NCBI GenBank assembly: GCA_036845225.1
Contig: DAIUEJ010000041.1
Location: 1 to 22,441, forward strand
Origin: FEN-680 sp036845225
GTDB lineage: Bacteria > Actinomycetota > Geothermincolia > Fen-727 > Anoxymicrobiaceae
Direction of reading: 5' to 3'
Length of the DNA: 22,441 nt
Part shown: piece by piece, positions 1 to 6,337 of the stretch
Layout: each line of letters begins with the position of its first letter
Position numbering within the stretch: the first letter of the stretch is position 1
The notes under the pieces: model-generated
Seen by the model: only the letters and a program-made list of their open reading frames with translations
Told to the model about the DNA's origin: nothing
Databases searched by the model: none
Made by a program: the position numbers and the translations under genes

Positions 1-90
1 AGGGGGGATCCGGATCCCCCCTCGACACAAGGCCTGCGGCCTTGCTGCACCCCCCCGGTTTGAGACAAATGCGGGGGAATCCTTCCCCCG
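1..90. repeat. Cluster of three GC-rich hairpins
   Basis: Three perfect inverted repeats lie close together. Positions 2-21 are a 20-base palindrome (GGGGGGATCC then GGATCCCCCC), extended one pair by a1/t22. Positions 28-34 and 38-44 pair as CAAGGCC/GGCCTTG around a 3-base loop. Positions 73-79 and 83-89 pair as GGGGGAA/TTCCCCC around TCC. No open reading frame here looks real. The role is unknown; they may be transcript-end structures downstream of the minus-strand tRNA, or repeat remnants. Confidence 0.5.
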
Positions 91-145
91 GCCCCCGTGG
101 GTCGGCGGTTCGTTCCCTTGATTGCTGGGAAGGTCAAAAAGTGGA

Positions 146-221
146 TGGTGGAGGTAGGCGGGCTCGAACCGCCGACCTCTGGCTTGCAAAGCCAGCGCTC
201 TCCCAACTGAGCTATACCCCC
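146..221 (-). tRNA. tRNA-Ala, anticodon TGC
   Basis: Read on the minus strand this is a complete 76-nt cloverleaf. The acceptor GGGGGTA pairs with TACCTCC and includes the G3-U70 wobble that is the identity element for alanyl-tRNA synthetase. The D-arm sequence is GCTCAGTTGGGAGAGC, the anticodon stem is CTGGC/GCCAG around TTTGCAA, and the T-arm contains GGTTCGAGCC. The 3' CCA is encoded at 146-148. No intron is present. A promoter lies just upstream. Confidence 0.97.
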
Positions 222-238
222 CTGAACACTCACTGATT

Positions 239-267
239 CTTATACCCTAGCGAGGGACGGGGGGCAA
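239..267 (-). promoter_or_regulatory. Promoter of tRNA-Ala
   Basis: On the minus strand TTGCCC (262-267) and TATAAG (239-244) are separated by exactly 17 bases, matching a housekeeping sigma promoter (3/6 and 5/6 to consensus). Transcription would begin about 10 bases before the tRNA 5' end, a normal leader length. Confidence 0.65.
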
Positions 268-281
268 CCCGGAGCGCGTCA

Positions 282-312
282 TGCGCCACTGGGATCTGAC
301 CCCAGTGGCGCA
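282..312. repeat. Repeat element A (short hairpin form)
   Basis: TGCGCCACTGGG (282-293) pairs perfectly with CCCAGTGGCGCA (301-312) around the loop ATCTGAC, a 12-bp stem. The centre GGGATCTGACCCC is one base from the GGGGTCTGACCCC seen in element I. The outer arm TGCGCCACTGGG closely matches the arm of element D (TGCACCACTGGG). It lies 28 bases downstream of the stop of the secreted helical-protein gene. Confidence 0.75.
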
Positions 313-340
313 CTTTTGCGTTGCTGGCGTTCGGTCCTGG

Positions 341-925
341 CTACAGCGTGATCAGCGCCGCCTGCGTGGTCGGCGTCGCGTTCTGGTTCTGTACGCTGTT
401 TTGCTTCGGCTTCTGACCGCCGTTCAACTCTTTGATCAGGGGGAGGATGACCGTCTTCGCGTATTTCCTGATCTCCTGCAGGTCAGCGCGAACTCGGCTG
501 CGCAGGACCTTCGCCTCCTGCACCGCGGCCTTGAGCTGCTGAACCGTCGACTGCGTTGCCAGTCCCTCGGCCTCTTTGAGCTTGGCGACTACGGCGTCGA
601 AGTCCTGCTCCGCCACCTTGACCATCGATGCGAGCACATCGCGGTCTGCCAGGAGTTGTGAGACGTCCTTGCCCTCCGACTTGAGTTTATCGACCGCCTT
701 CTGGAACCTGGCGTCCGCCTTCTTGACGCGGTCGAGCGCCTTGGCTTTCATCTTATCCGCCCGCTCGATCATCTTCGCGAGGCGTTTCTTCGCCTGCTCG
801 ATCCTGGCGGCGACGTTCTTCTTGGTGCCCGGCGCGGTCGGGGCCGTCTGCGCGGCAAGCGCCACGCAGGTAAGCGCGAGCGTCAGCGCGACCACCAGAG
901 CCGCTATCGTCATGACCTTCTTCAT
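341..925 (-). CDS. Secreted alpha-helical (coiled-coil) protein of unknown function
   Basis: The product is 194 residues. The ATG at 923-925 was chosen because GAAAGGAGAACCACG precedes it, a strong ribosome site at good spacing, and because it opens a classic signal peptide: MKK, a hydrophobic stretch to about residue 20, then an ALA-A cleavage site near residue 24. An upstream ATG at 958 has no comparable site. The mature part is rich in Lys, Ala, Glu and Arg with long predicted helices (for example IEQAKKRLAKMIERADKMK) and almost no Pro, Gly or Cys until a polar Gln/Asn-rich tail. I do not recognise a named family. An exported helical or coiled-coil protein at the cell surface is the most that can be said. 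It is divergent from the HdeD-like gene across a shared control region. Confidence 0.75.
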   Translation of the reverse strand: MKKVMTIAALVVALTLALTCVALAAQTAPTAPGTKKNVAARIEQAKKRLAKMIERADKMKAKALDRVKKADARFQKAVDKLKSEGKDVSQLLADRDVLASMVKVAEQDFDAVVAKLKEAEGLATQSTVQQLKAAVQEAKVLRSRVRADLQEIRKYAKTVILPLIKELNGGQKPKQNSVQNQNATPTTQAALITL

Positions 926-983
926 CGTGGTTCTCCTTTCGATGAACCCATCATACATATTCCCGACCCTATTATTCAGCGCA

Positions 984-1027
984 CCCGTTAACCGGACGTG
1001 AAACGCCCGTTAAAAAACCGTTAAGTG
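984..1027. promoter_or_regulatory. Four direct repeats phased at 11 bp (OmpR/PhoB-type operator candidate)
   Basis: GTTAA, GTGAA, GTTAA and GTTAA start at 987, 998, 1009 and 1020, exactly 11 bases apart and so on the same face of the helix. Three copies extend to CCGTTAA. Tandem direct repeats at 11-bp spacing are the known arrangement of binding sites for OmpR/PhoB-family response regulators such as PhoP. The array lies between two divergent genes. On the minus strand an AATAAT/TAATAG sequence (969-976) follows about 10 bases after it, where an activator-dependent -10 box could sit. The regulator is not identified. Confidence 0.5.
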
Positions 1028-1118
1028 TCCGGTCCTCCCCCGGCGCAAATCAGAGGAACCAGTACAGGGGGATAGAAATCCTTCTTAGGCGAGGGGGCCC
1101 GAAAGCAACGGGGGGAAC

Positions 1119-1703
1119 ATGGCTAAGAAGGACAAGTCCAAGGAAAAGAAGACATCGAAGTACCGCAACCTGTCCGAGAACTGGAAGACGATCGTCGCCG
1201 AGGGCGCGATAGCGCTCGTGATAGGTGTCGTGATCGTCGCGGTCCCGAGCCTTTCCGAGAAGGTCGTTCGCTACATGCTCGGTGGATTCCTCATCATCTA
1301 TGCGGTGCTTTCGTTCGTGGCCGCCAACTCCGCGGGCAAGGAGGACGAGCCGGCCGCGTGGCTCTGGGCGCGCGGAGTGATAGCTGGCGCCGGCGGCCTG
1401 GTCATCATGTTCTGGCCAGGGCTGACAAAGTTGACGCTCCTCTACATACTCGCGGTGTTTGCGATCGCGGCGGGTGTGATCGTGGGGGTTTCGGGCGTGT
1501 TCCAGAAATGGGACAAGACCTACAAGGGCATCGCCGGCATCGCCGGGGTCGCTTCAGTTGTCTTCGGCATCATCCTCATAAGCTGGTCGTCGACCTTCAC
1601 CGACCCCATCATCTGGATCGTCGGAGTCTACTCGATGTTGTTCGGGCTGCTGATGATCCTGCTTGGAGCGGGCGCGAGAGGGATAGGGAAGACAACCGAA
1701 TAG
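1119..1703 (+). CDS. HdeD-like (DUF308) integral membrane protein
   Basis: The product is 194 residues. After a very basic N-terminus (MAKKDKSKEKKTSK) there are six hydrophobic helices at about residues 28-46, 51-69, 83-100, 104-125, 138-155 and 164-183. They have the small, Gly-rich paired pattern and size of the HdeD/DUF308 family (acid-resistance membrane protein HdeD in E. coli). The ATG follows GGGGGGAAC. In this family the biochemical role is not settled; membrane location is clear. It is divergent from the secreted helical protein and shares its upstream region, including the phased repeats. Repeat element B starts 3 bases after its TAG stop. Confidence 0.75.
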   Translation: MAKKDKSKEKKTSKYRNLSENWKTIVAEGAIALVIGVVIVAVPSLSEKVVRYMLGGFLIIYAVLSFVAANSAGKEDEPAAWLWARGVIAGAGGLVIMFWPGLTKLTLLYILAVFAIAAGVIVGVSGVFQKWDKTYKGIAGIAGVASVVFGIILISWSSTFTDPIIWIVGVYSMLFGLLMILLGAGARGIGKTTE

Positions 1704-1706
1704 CAG

Positions 1707-1800
1707 TAGGGGTCAGGCACAGTCCACCTTTTTGTCCACCACTGAAGTCAAAGTGAGGTGCATTCGGGTGGACAAGAAAGTGGACGGTGCCTGACCCCTA
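1707..1800. repeat. Repeat element B (long inverted-repeat form)
   Basis: A 94-bp unit. A 34-base left arm (1707-1740) and a 34-base right arm (1767-1800) are complementary at 31 of 34 positions around a 26-base centre. Each arm starts at the outside with TAGGGGTCAGGCAC, the family core, followed by a GTCCAC segment and ending TTGTCCACC. It fills the gap between two convergent genes, 3 bases from one stop codon and 5 from the other. As RNA from either strand it would fold into a long hairpin, so it could end both transcripts. The terminal inverted repeats and size are also MITE-like. Confidence 0.85.
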
Positions 1801-1805
1801 ACCTA

Positions 1806-2555
1806 TTAACCCTGGTAGCGGAAGAACTCGTACCACTGCATCGGCTGGTCCGGCCCGGATGTCGCAAGCGTCACCAATGCCTTGCTCAGGCTCTTGGAGG
1901 CCTGCATCATCAACCTCGGCTGAAGCCCTGGGACCTTGAGGACCGGTGGAAACTCGCCGGGCGTCGCGTGCGCCGACGTCTCGGACGCGCGCTCTCCGGC
2001 GGCCGGCACCTCGATGACCGCGAGGCAGCAGTCGTCGCCCTTCGAAAGCAACTTGGTTATCTCAGGGACGCTCAGCTCAGGGTTGATGACCGAGAAGGTG
2101 CCCGCCTCCATAGCCATCATCAGCCTGGTGCAGACCTCCGGGCAGCGAGCCAGCTCGGCGGCCCCCGGGCAGTAGCGCTCTTCCTTGACCGCGCGGCCGC
2201 GGCACTCCTCGGTCCACACGCCCCGCACCCCGACCAGGCCGTCCTCGTAATCGAGGACGCGTCCAAGGCTGCGAGCGTCTTTCGGGTCGATGTCGAGCCC
2301 CTTCATCAGCAGCGGGGCGCGGTCCACCCCCACCTGGTAGAAGACGAACTGCAGCGCCTTGACGCCTGGCTCGCCCCATGTCCTGTAGAGCCAGGGTAAC
2401 AGGCTGGCCAGGCCTGAAAGCATGAGCCTCGTCGGCGCTTCGCGGTGCCACTGCGGGTCGAGCAGGTCCTCGGGGGTGGGCTTGAGCCTCGCGAGCGCCA
2501 GGCCGTAACCGATGCCGGCGACCAGAAGCAGTCTCCGTAATCTCCTGGATTTCAT
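1806..2555 (-). CDS. Cysteine-rich ATC-hydrolase-like protein
   Basis: The product is 249 residues. The ATG at 2555 follows AGGAGTGGC and lies 13 bases after the stop of the CrtI-like gene, so it is the last gene of a four-gene operon. The N-terminus has a short hydrophobic stretch (residues 8-22) that could be an anchor or amphipathic helix. The middle holds a cysteine set (C118, C129, C138, C142, then C176-C177 in KGDDCC) and a conserved-looking INPELSV segment. This layout (a Cys cluster, then a Pro-containing strand and a GDD-C motif) resembles the L-2-amino-thiazoline-4-carboxylic acid hydrolase-like family (PF14196), many of whose members have no proven hydrolase activity. A metal- or redox-binding role is possible but is inference. 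Confidence 0.6.
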   Translation of the reverse strand: MKSRRLRRLLLVAGIGYGLALARLKPTPEDLLDPQWHREAPTRLMLSGLASLLPWLYRTWGEPGVKALQFVFYQVGVDRAPLLMKGLDIDPKDARSLGRVLDYEDGLVGVRGVWTEECRGRAVKEERYCPGAAELARCPEVCTRLMMAMEAGTFSVINPELSVPEITKLLSKGDDCCLAVIEVPAAGERASETSAHATPGEFPPVLKVPGLQPRLMMQASKSLSKALVTLATSGPDQPMQWYEFFRYQG

Positions 2556-2568
2556 GCCACTCCTGAGC

Positions 2569-4065
2569 CTATTCGAACTGGTCGATGAGCTGGGCCGCGA
2601 TTATCCCAGAGCCCACACACGTCGGCACTCCACCGCCGGGGTGCGTCGATGCGCCCGCGAGATAAAGCCCCTTGACGCTCCTCGAGCGCGCGTTCGGCCT
2701 GAAGACTGCCTGGGCGGTGAGGTCCTGCTGCACCGCGTATATCGCGCCCTCCGGGTGCAGGAGCCGGCGCTCGAAGTCCATCGGGGTCGCGAGGTCCGCG
2801 TACACCACGTGCTCCGCGATGCCGGGGCAGACGTGGTCGTCCAGGAACCGTATCGAGCTGTCGATGAACTCCTTCTTGATCTCGTCCCAGTTCGGGCCCT
2901 CGAGCTGGTAGGGGCCCATCAGTATCACGTTCAGGGCGTGGAATCCCTCGGGAGCGAGCGCGGGGTCCGACTTCGTCGGCCAGCAGACCAGGCCGAACTG
3001 CTTCTCGGGCAACTTGCCCTTGAGGTGCCTGTTCCACCAGTAGTCGTTCAGCTCCTCCATCGAGGCGCAGATGATGGTGTGGTGGGCGTCGAGGTCGGGA
3101 GCCGCGTCCAGCCCCAGGTACATCATCGGGACCGACAGCGACAGCGGGTACGACTTGATGCCGCGCAGCGCGAGGCTGTTCATGTGCTCCTCGCCGACCA
3201 GGTTGAGGTAGAGCCTCTTGGCGTTGATGTTGGACACCACCACGTCCGCGGTGATCTCGGTGCCGTCGCCGAGCACGACCCCGCAGGCCCGCCCGCCGCG
3301 CACAATGACCTTATCGACCAGCGCGCCCATGCGCAGCTCCATGCCGAGCTTCTGGCCGACCCGCGAGATCGCGCCCGGGATCGCGCCCATCCCGCCCCTC
3401 GGGTAGTAGACGCCCTCATGCTCCGAGTACGGCAGCAGGGCGAACACGCCGGGGACCAGCTCCGGCGGGAGCCCGAGGTAGAACGCCTGGTACGCGAACG
3501 ACTCGGTCACCTTCGGGTCGCCGAAGAACTTGCTCATCGCGTCCTGGTAGTTGGCCAGGAACAGCGGCCCGTACTTGAGCATGCCCGGGGCCTTCGCAAA
3601 TATCTTTGCCATGTCGAGGAGGCTGTCCGCCGGGCTCGTGAAGAAGCCCTTCATCGCCTCGTCCAGGAACCCCTTGAAGTAAGCGACGAAATCGTACCAG
3701 CGCCGCCCGTCCTCAGCCGAGATCTTCGAGAGGACCTCGGCCGTGCCGTCTATCGAGAACGGGATGGACATCTTCGTGCCGTCCCGCAGCACGGCGCTGT
3801 ACACCGGGTCGCAGTCGATGAGGTCCACCTCTTCGCCCAACGACGTCCCGAGGATGTCGAAAGCCATCTCGATCGGGTTGATGACCTCGACTATCGAGGC
3901 GCCCACGTCAAAAGAGTAGCCCTCGCGCTCGAAGCTCGAGCAGCAGCCCCCTACCAGTTCTCCCTGCTCGAGCACGAGGGTCTTGCGCCCCTGCTTGGAC
4001 AGTATTGCGCCGGATGTGACTCCACCGAGCCCGGCGCCGATCACGACGGCATCGTAATCCGCCAT
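2569..4065 (-). CDS. Phytoene desaturase (CrtI)-like FAD-dependent oxidoreductase
   Basis: The product is 498 residues, the usual CrtI length. The ATG at 4065 follows a consensus AAAGGAGG. The N-terminal dinucleotide-binding fold reads AVVIGAGLGGVTSGAILS (residues 6-23) and ends its second strand with VLEQ. The C-terminal CrtI signature GLYLAGASTHPGGG (about 466-479) leads into the last FAD-contacting helix. Family members desaturate, saturate or isomerise polyprenoid chains such as phytoene, or carry out related retinol- and carotenoid-type reactions. The substrate cannot be read from sequence. It sits between a geranylgeranyl-reductase-like gene and the ATC-hydrolase-like gene on the same strand, which supports isoprenoid chemistry. 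A CruF-like gene lies about 9 kb away. Confidence 0.85.
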   Translation of the reverse strand: MADYDAVVIGAGLGGVTSGAILSKQGRKTLVLEQGELVGGCCSSFEREGYSFDVGASIVEVINPIEMAFDILGTSLGEEVDLIDCDPVYSAVLRDGTKMSIPFSIDGTAEVLSKISAEDGRRWYDFVAYFKGFLDEAMKGFFTSPADSLLDMAKIFAKAPGMLKYGPLFLANYQDAMSKFFGDPKVTESFAYQAFYLGLPPELVPGVFALLPYSEHEGVYYPRGGMGAIPGAISRVGQKLGMELRMGALVDKVIVRGGRACGVVLGDGTEITADVVVSNINAKRLYLNLVGEEHMNSLALRGIKSYPLSLSVPMMYLGLDAAPDLDAHHTIICASMEELNDYWWNRHLKGKLPEKQFGLVCWPTKSDPALAPEGFHALNVILMGPYQLEGPNWDEIKKEFIDSSIRFLDDHVCPGIAEHVVYADLATPMDFERRLLHPEGAIYAVQQDLTAQAVFRPNARSRSVKGLYLAGASTHPGGGVPTCVGSGIIAAQLIDQFE

Positions 4066-4141
4066 GACGCCTCCTTTCGTTCAGCCCGCTACCTGCCGGC
4101 AATTCATGTCGCGGCACCGGCGCGCCGGCGCCGCACCTTAT

Positions 4142-5503
4142 TCAATCGTTCTCAAAGTAATTGTGCTTGACCCTGTCGGCCCGCCCCCAGAGGACGCCGG
4201 CCCGCCGCATCCAGCGGCCCAGCTCGAGCGGCGTTTCCGGGTAGCGCTCGTACATCGCCTTCAGCAGGGCGCCTGCCGCGCCCATCCGTACAATATCAAC
4301 AAGAGAAGCCGCCTTGAGCTTGCCCTCGAGCAAGCCTCGGGCTATCCCCGGGAGCGCCTGGAGCGCCGCGACCGGGTCGGACTTGACCTCGTAGTCTCGC
4401 TGGAGGGCGAGGGCCCCCTCCTCGGTCATGATCCCGGGCAGCGAGAAGAACAGCTCCATCTCGTCCTCGGAGACCGACATAAGCGCTGGAAGAACTGCTG
4501 TGAGGAACGCGAACTTCGCGCCCTGGCCCCTGAAGTAGCCCACGTTGTAGCTCCAGAGGCCGTCCCGCGTGAGGTCGTCCGAGGCGAGCGCCGCGGCGGC
4601 GGCTTTGACGAGCGCCTCGCACCCCACGAACCCGGAGGTCACTCCCTCGCCCGAGAACGGCTTGTTCATGCACGCCGCGTCCCCTGCCACCATGAGGCGG
4701 TTGTCAACGAGCGACCAGGGTGGGCGACGGTAAGGGATGCGGCCGCCGGCGCTGCCGACAACCTTGCCTTCGAGGGGAACGTTCTGGAGCATCTCGCGGT
4801 GCGTTCGCCTCGCGGCTTCGGCCGAGCCGCCCGCCCCGACTCCGACGATCGCCGTGTCGCCGGGTCCGGGCGCCGACCAGCCGATGTAATACGGGAAGCT
4901 GTTGACACCTCCAGGGAGCTCTCCCTGGAGGTCTCGCCAGGTCTCCATGTAGACGAAGATCGTGTCCCGCGCGGAAACGGCGTAGTTTTCGAACCAGACG
5001 CTGCGCGGCATCCTGGTGCGCACAACTCCGTTGATGCCCGAGGTGTCGATGACGAGCCTGGCGCGCCACTTGGCTTCCTCGCCGCCGATCTTCGTCCTTA
5101 CTCCGCGGAGCATGCCGCCGTCCACCAGCAGCTCGACCACTTCCGCATCCTCGACCAGCTCGGCGCCGGCCTCACGCGCGTAGCCGTGCAGGCGCTGATG
5201 GAAGAGGGGCTTGTCCATGCAGAAGGTCGGCAGGCTGAAAGAGAGCGAACTGGTGAAGCGGGGCGACCAGGTGGTCATGTCGGTTATCTCGTGCAGGAGC
5301 TCGGGCTCTGCCGGGCGGGGAATCCCGAAGCGGTCGAAAGCGGATTCCTCCATGTGGAACGGGCCGATGGAGGCGCCCAGGTTCGCGAGCTCGTCCTTCT
5401 CGAGGACGGTGCAACTGAACCCGCGCTGGGCGAGCTTCCATGCTATGTAAGTCCCCGCGGTGCCGGCGCCCACTATGAGGACGTCGGTCTCGATTCCAGC
5501 CAC
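4142..5503 (-). CDS. Geranylgeranyl reductase-family (FixC-like) flavoprotein
   Basis: The product is 453 residues from the GTG at 5501-5503, which is preceded by GGGAGGGCGA. A longer reading frame runs upstream through repeat element C but has no ribosome site, so it was not used. The N-terminus has DVLIVGAGTAGTYIAWKLAQRG (GxGxxG at 12-17) with an acidic end to strand 2 (VLEKD). The second FAD motif, LMVAGDAACMNKPFSGEGV, lies near 269-287. This is the PHBH-fold family that includes geranylgeranyl diphosphate or chlorophyll reductases, archaeal digeranylgeranylglycerophospholipid reductases and FixC. The likely role is reduction of isoprenoid double bonds at the membrane. Its stop is 76 bases upstream of the CrtI-like start, suggesting they act on linked substrates. 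Confidence 0.8.
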   Translation of the reverse strand: MAGIETDVLIVGAGTAGTYIAWKLAQRGFSCTVLEKDELANLGASIGPFHMEESAFDRFGIPRPAEPELLHEITDMTTWSPRFTSSLSFSLPTFCMDKPLFHQRLHGYAREAGAELVEDAEVVELLVDGGMLRGVRTKIGGEEAKWRARLVIDTSGINGVVRTRMPRSVWFENYAVSARDTIFVYMETWRDLQGELPGGVNSFPYYIGWSAPGPGDTAIVGVGAGGSAEAARRTHREMLQNVPLEGKVVGSAGGRIPYRRPPWSLVDNRLMVAGDAACMNKPFSGEGVTSGFVGCEALVKAAAAALASDDLTRDGLWSYNVGYFRGQGAKFAFLTAVLPALMSVSEDEMELFFSLPGIMTEEGALALQRDYEVKSDPVAALQALPGIARGLLEGKLKAASLVDIVRMGAAGALLKAMYERYPETPLELGRWMRRAGVLWGRADRVKHNYFEND

Positions 5504-5511
5504 TCGCCCTC

Positions 5512-5546
5512 CCTGTAATATAGGGGTCAAACCCCTATGTTGCAGG
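5512..5546. repeat. Repeat element C (short hairpin form)
   Basis: ATAGGGGT (5520-5527) pairs perfectly with ACCCCTAT (5531-5538) around CAA. Pairing continues outward through CCTGTAAT against GTTGCAGG, with two G-T positions, giving about 16 pairs from 5512 to 5546. It fills the 43-base gap between the RDD gene, whose stop begins at 5547, and the GTG start of the reductase-like gene. Its inner edge touches that gene's ribosome-binding site (5507-5513). Confidence 0.75.
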
Positions 5547-6185
5547 TCAGTATTTGACCACGTACGTCTTTGCGATCCTGTCGTGCAGCGCACGCTTCTG
5601 CGCATCGAAGCCGGCCATGATGAACCCGATATACAGGATGATGGCGGACAGGATCTTTGAGAACTCGCGAGCCGCGGACGTCCCGTAGTCGACGGGGGTC
5701 AGGTCCTGATTGACCACCCTCAGCCTCATGGCCATCTTGCCGACGGTCTGTCCGCGCCAGCCCGTCATCAGGATGAAGTAAGTGAAGTACGCGCCAAAGA
5801 ATATCAGGCCCCCGATCGCGCCGAAGATGGCCACGGTGCGCGGGCTCCCGCCGACGAACCTGAAGGGCATCCCGAACACGAATCCCACAATCAAGGCGTC
5901 GATGAGCACCGCCACAAACCTGATCCAGAAGCCGCCGTACGTGACCGGCCCGGTCACCGGCCCTTCGGGAAGGTATCCGAAACCCGACGCTACAGGGCTC
6001 GGCATGCCTCGGGGCGGATACGGTGGAGGCTGTGGAAGAGGCGGTGGTGGGATCCCCCCTTCGCCAGGCGGCGAGCCTTGCTCTGGCGGCGGCGCCTGTA
6101 CCCCTGCCGTCAGGGGCTTGCCGCAGTTCTTGCAGAAGGCTGACGAACCTTCATTCTCGGTCCCGCAACCCGGACAGTAAGCCAT
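5547..6185 (-). CDS. Zinc-ribbon plus RDD-domain membrane protein
   Basis: The product is 212 residues with three parts. An N-terminal zinc ribbon MAYCPGCGTEN...FCKNCGKPL carries C4, C7, C18 and C21. A Pro/Gly-rich linker spans about 31-80. An RDD domain starts at GGFWIRFVAVLIDALIVGF, with the Arg and Asp that name the family, and has about three membrane helices and the conserved GQTVGKMAMRLRVV segment. The ATG at 6185 follows GAGGAGATTCTG. RDD proteins are poorly understood; some are implicated in transport. The zinc ribbon faces the cytoplasm if topology is typical. It is the first gene of the operon that continues with the reductase-like and CrtI-like genes, 43 bases apart from the next. 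Element D lies upstream. Confidence 0.85.
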   Translation of the reverse strand: MAYCPGCGTENEGSSAFCKNCGKPLTAGVQAPPPEQGSPPGEGGIPPPPLPQPPPYPPRGMPSPVASGFGYLPEGPVTGPVTYGGFWIRFVAVLIDALIVGFVFGMPFRFVGGSPRTVAIFGAIGGLIFFGAYFTYFILMTGWRGQTVGKMAMRLRVVNQDLTPVDYGTSAAREFSKILSAIILYIGFIMAGFDAQKRALHDRIAKTYVVKY

Positions 6186-6239
6186 CAGAATCTCCTCGTT
6201 GTCTGACGCGGCCTTCGCTTCAGGAGTATATCAGCAGAA

Positions 6240-6334
6240 TGCACCACTGGGGTCAGGCACCGGTGGTGCATTTCTCAAGGTGTGCAGGATTGATGAAAAT
6301 AAATGCACCACCGGTGCCTGACCCCAGTGGTGCG
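6240..6334. repeat. Repeat element D (long inverted-repeat form)
   Basis: A 95-bp unit. The left arm (6241-6273) and right arm (6301-6333) are perfectly complementary over 33 bases around a 27-base centre, with a T-G pair just outside. Each arm contains GCACCACTGGGGTCAGGCAC followed by CGGTGGTGC, so each arm can also fold on itself (GCACCAC with GTGGTGC). Size and layout match element B, but the arm sequence outside the GGGGTCAGGCAC core is different. It lies 3 bases downstream of the aldehyde dehydrogenase stop and upstream of the RDD gene. Confidence 0.9.
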
Positions 6335-6337
6335 TTT

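Noticed and set aside
105..140. Intrinsic terminator for the tRNA gene (T-run at 136-140 on the minus strand)
   Set aside because: The T-run precedes rather than follows the small TTCCC/GGGAA hairpin, so the order is wrong for a classical terminator.
42..236. Open frame across the tRNA gene
   Set aside because: It overlaps tRNA-Ala entirely and encodes a composition typical of reverse-read RNA sequence.
2512..4170. A 552-codon open frame on the plus strand opposite the CrtI-like gene
   Set aside because: It is the high-GC antisense shadow of a well-supported flavoprotein gene. The product is Arg/Val/His-rich, without domains. Similar long antisense frames at 4064-5518 and 10291-11556 were rejected for the same reason.
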